Shown here: piece after piece, positions 61,701 to 64,000 of the stretch
Layout of the letters: each line of letters opens with the position of its first letter
Numbering within the stretch: the first letter of the stretch is position 1
Origin: Nocardioides sp. NBC_00368
GTDB lineage: Bacteria > Actinomycetota > Actinomycetes > Propionibacteriales > Nocardioidaceae
Assembly: GCF_036090055.1 (NCBI RefSeq)
Contig: NZ_CP107970.1
Span: forward strand, 6,035,001-6,099,000
Length of the DNA: 64,000 nt
Direction of reading: 5' to 3'
Position numbers and translations under genes: made by a program
Notes under the pieces: generated by a model
The model's database searches: none
The model's input: only the letters and a program-made list of their open reading frames with translations
Told to the model about the DNA's origin: nothing

Positions 61701-61946
61701 ATGACTGAGATGAACCAGGATGATGCCCGCGTACAGGCGCTCCAGGGTGTGGTCGAACGAGTCACGGCCTGGCAGGAGACCGCCCCGGAGGGGACCATCC
61801 GGGACGAGCTCGGCAAGGCTCTGCACGAGGCCGGGGTGACCCTCACCGAGGAGCAGCAGGAGCTCGTCACGGAGCGGATCTCGCGTCAGGAGGAGGTCGA
61901 CGTCGACCTGCTCGCCGCCGACAGCGGGGAGGGCGGGCCCGCCTGA
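61701..61946 (+). CDS. Hypothetical 81-residue acidic protein
   Basis: Helical, acidic small protein (ARVQALQGVVERVTAWQETAPEGTIRDELGKALHEAGVTLTEEQQELVTERI) with no recognised family. It follows galT by 44 bases. ATG 61701 begins at the first good in-frame start. Confidence 0.68.
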   Translation: MTEMNQDDARVQALQGVVERVTAWQETAPEGTIRDELGKALHEAGVTLTEEQQELVTERISRQEEVDVDLLAADSGEGGPA

Positions 61947-61961
61947 GGCGCAACCTGACCG

Positions 61962-63242
61962 TCATCGCCGGACGGGATCGATACGCGCCATCACCGGGGT
62001 GGCGAGGACTCCGTGGATCAGCACGGAGGCGACGATCGTGAAGGCGACCGTCGACCACAGCCAGTCCTGGGCCAGTGCCTCGTCCTCCCCGGCGGCGTAG
62101 GCGAGGTAGTAGACGGAGCCGACGCCCCGCACCCCGAAGAACGCCGTGGCCCACCGCTGACCCCGGGTGAGCGAGGCCGTGCCCTTGGTGCGCCCGGCCC
62201 ACGGGGTGAGAGCCAGCATCCCCGCGGCCGGACGCAGCACGAGGATCAGCGCCAGCCCGATGGCGATCCCGCGCCAGTCGAGGGCTTCGAGCAGACCCCG
62301 GGTGAGCGCGATGCCGAGGACGAGCAGCACGAAGAGCGTCAGCAGGCGCTCGAGGCGTTCGGCCACCTCGTGCATGGCCGCGTGGTAGTCGTGCGAGCGC
62401 TCGGCGGAGCGGAAGGACATGGCGCAGACGAAGACCGAGAGGAAGCCGTAGCCGCCGAGCACCTCGCCGACGCCGTACGACGCGACCAGCGCTGCGAGCG
62501 CGAGGAGCGACTCGCCCCGCTCCGCCACGCGCAGGGACCGGTTGCTGGACCGGAACGCGACGTAGGCGAGCGTCCTCCCCACGAGCATCCCGGCGACGAC
62601 GCCGATCACGACCTTGGCGACCAGGTAGAAGCCGACCCATTCCAGAGCCCAGCGCGACACCGCGCCTTCGGTGGCGAGCAGGATCGCCATGTACACGAAC
62701 GGGAACGCCAGGCCGTCGTTCAGGCCGGCCTCCGAGGTGAGCGTGAAGCGGAGCTCGTCGCTCTCGTCGACCTCGTGGTCGCCGGTCTGCGGACCGGCGA
62801 CCTGGACGTCGGAAGCGAGAACAGGGTCCGTGGGTGCCAGCGCCGCGCCCAGGAGCAGAGCGACTGCGGGTGCCAGCCCGGCGGCCCAGCCGAGGAGCGC
62901 GACCGCGGCGATCGTGACCGGCATCCCGATCACCAGCAGCCGCCAGGTCGCCGACCACCGGCGCCAGCTCCGCGGGTTGCGGAGCTCCAGGGGCCGGTCG
63001 AGCGCCAGGCCGACACCCATCAGCGCCACGATGATCACCAGCTCGGTGGCGTGCTCGATCGCGACCCGGTTGGCCCGCGGGTCCAGGGGCAGGCCGTCGG
63101 GGAGCGGCGTGAGCCCGATCAGCATGCCGATGCCGACCAGCACCATCGGCGCCGAGATCGCCCAGCGCCTGAGCAGGTCGGGAAGCACGATGGCCAGCAA
63201 CAGGCTCGCGCCGATCACCACGTAGGCGAGGTCGGCGGTCAT
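61962..63242 (-). CDS. Cation:proton antiporter (CPA family)
   Basis: 426-residue membrane protein with about twelve hydrophobic segments. The conserved ND-type core LGAALAPTDPVLASDVQ and the EAGLNDGLAFPFVYMAILLA segment mark the Na+/H+ exchanger NhaP-like fold. It probably exchanges Na+ or K+ for protons. ATG 63242 starts MTADLAYVVIG; other in-frame starts lie further upstream. It is divergent from the DUF5709-type gene. Confidence 0.9.
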   Translation of the reverse strand: MTADLAYVVIGASLLLAIVLPDLLRRWAISAPMVLVGIGMLIGLTPLPDGLPLDPRANRVAIEHATELVIIVALMGVGLALDRPLELRNPRSWRRWSATWRLLVIGMPVTIAAVALLGWAAGLAPAVALLLGAALAPTDPVLASDVQVAGPQTGDHEVDESDELRFTLTSEAGLNDGLAFPFVYMAILLATEGAVSRWALEWVGFYLVAKVVIGVVAGMLVGRTLAYVAFRSSNRSLRVAERGESLLALAALVASYGVGEVLGGYGFLSVFVCAMSFRSAERSHDYHAAMHEVAERLERLLTLFVLLVLGIALTRGLLEALDWRGIAIGLALILVLRPAAGMLALTPWAGRTKGTASLTRGQRWATAFFGVRGVGSVYYLAYAAGEDEALAQDWLWSTVAFTIVASVLIHGVLATPVMARIDPVRR

Positions 63243-63366
63243 AGCTGCATCGCCCCTGTTCATCGCGTCGTCGGTCGAGTCCGGCCCCTGCCTGCTCCAC
63301 CAGGTTATGCAGGAGATGGCCGACCCGCGAGCATCGTCGGACCGGTCGGGGGATACCGGTCGAGCC

Positions 63367-63765
63367 ATGAGTGGAGAACAGCTTCAGCCAGAGGACACCC
63401 TCGACGACCGCGGCGTGGACGACGTCCTGGACGAGGGCTACTCCCCGCCCGAGCGTCCGCGGGGTGTCAACGCCAAGGGGGTCACGCCTCGGGAGGAGAG
63501 CGAGGGCGAGACCATCGACGAACGCCGTGCTCAGGAGGAGCCCGAGGTCTGGGAGGAAGCGGAGGCCGAGGCCGACGCCGACATCCTGGACGGACCGGTG
63601 ACCGGGGAGGTGGGCGAGGCCCGCTCCGGCCGGCTCACCAGCCCCGACCAGGGCGTGCGCGAGGACGACGAGGGCAAGCTCATCGGCCATGACGAAGGTA
63701 TCGACGGTGCCGGTGCCTCGGCCGAGGAAGCGGCCGTGCACATCGTCGACGAGCCTCCTGACTGA
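63367..63765 (+). CDS. DUF5709-type acidic protein
   Basis: 132-residue very acidic protein with the family motif DTLDDRGVDDVLDEGYSPPERPRG near the N-terminus. Function unknown; it is widespread in Actinobacteria and often near stress-related genes. Probably disordered in the middle (Glu-rich). Confidence 0.8.
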   Translation: MSGEQLQPEDTLDDRGVDDVLDEGYSPPERPRGVNAKGVTPREESEGETIDERRAQEEPEVWEEAEAEADADILDGPVTGEVGEARSGRLTSPDQGVREDDEGKLIGHDEGIDGAGASAEEAAVHIVDEPPD

Positions 63766-63833
63766 GGCTGATCCCGGGCTTTCAGGGGTACCGGTGAGGG
63801 GCCGGATCCCTATCAGCACAGAGGAGAGCTGCC

Positions 63834-64000
63834 GTGTCCGAAGACGTGACCGACCTGATCATGCAGGACCACCGTGAGGTGGAGAGCCTGTTCGAGAAGC
63901 TCGAGCGAGAACCAGAGGTACGTGCCGGGCTGACGCCGGTTCTGGTGACACTCCTGTCCGCGCACAGCCGTGCCGAGGAGGCCGAGGTCTACCCTGTCGC
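63834..64000 (+). CDS. Hemerythrin HHE-domain protein (partial, runs off window)
   Basis: The first 55 codons from GTG 63834 encode DLIMQDHREVESLFEKLE...SAHSRAEEAEVYPV, the start of a hemerythrin-like domain with two iron-ligand His positions. GAGGAGA precedes the start. The rest is outside the window. It may sense or scavenge O2, NO or metal. Confidence 0.85.
   Translation, partial: MSEDVTDLIMQDHREVESLFEKLEREPEVRAGLTPVLVTLLSAHSRAEEAEVYPV

Overview
The window is a high-GC (clearly above 65%) actinobacterial chromosome, most like the Nocardioides/Aeromicrobium group (Propionibacteriales). This rests on GTG starts, TANNNT-N6-8-start leaderless genes, class II glyS, and gene order matching the Mycobacterium tuberculosis block phoH-ybeY-CBS protein-Rv2365c-era-recO-uppS-zur-glyS-dgt-dnaG. 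Genus is inference; no rRNA is present.

Layout. (1) 0-10.4 kb: ybeY, a CNNM/CBS protein and a small cytidine-deaminase-fold protein. Between these and era lies a block holding a PucR regulator, a secreted SGNH hydrolase, a flavoprotein/methyltransferase pair like the TmsA/TmsB (BfaA/BfaB) 10-methyl fatty acid system, and small flavoenzyme genes. A siderophore-interacting protein overlaps era. (2) 10.4-20.1 kb: two septum-formation-domain lipoproteins, leuA with a leucine leader peptide, a divergent EamA/MocR pair, a Ser/Thr kinase with the same kind of extracellular domain, and a voltage-sensor-like protein. (3) 20.2-30.8 kb: recO preceded by a synonymously diverged copy of its own 5' end, a YibE/F protein overlapping uppS, a Zur-controlled zinc operon (znuA-znuC-znuB-zur), and the biotin operon (bioB-bioA-bioF-bioD) with two BioQ-type operators. 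(4) 30.8-49.8 kb: peptidase-like hydrolase, glyS, dus, two paralogous secreted LAS-like proteins, several regulator/target pairs (Rrf2/NmrA, ArsR/SRPBCC), GntP permease, dgt and dnaG.

(5) 49.9-58.4 kb: an 8.5-kb island integrated in tRNA-Asn, bounded by a 35-bp direct repeat of the tRNA 3' end. It carries a tyrosine integrase, an excisionase, an IS3-family element, an IS1634-like element with a 5-bp target duplication, a truncated gene, a secreted HExxHxxGxxH metalloprotease with a lipoprotein, and a lower-GC 429-residue protein I do not recognise. Integration replaced the CCA-encoding tRNA end with one lacking CCA. This is the best place to look for new biology. (6) 58.5-64 kb: glutaredoxin-like/TetR pair, DeoR regulator with galT, a cation/proton antiporter, a DUF5709-type acidic protein and the start of a hemerythrin-like gene.

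Several intergenic regions carry long, near-perfect palindromes, mostly between convergent genes. No CRISPR array, rRNA operon or replication origin was seen.
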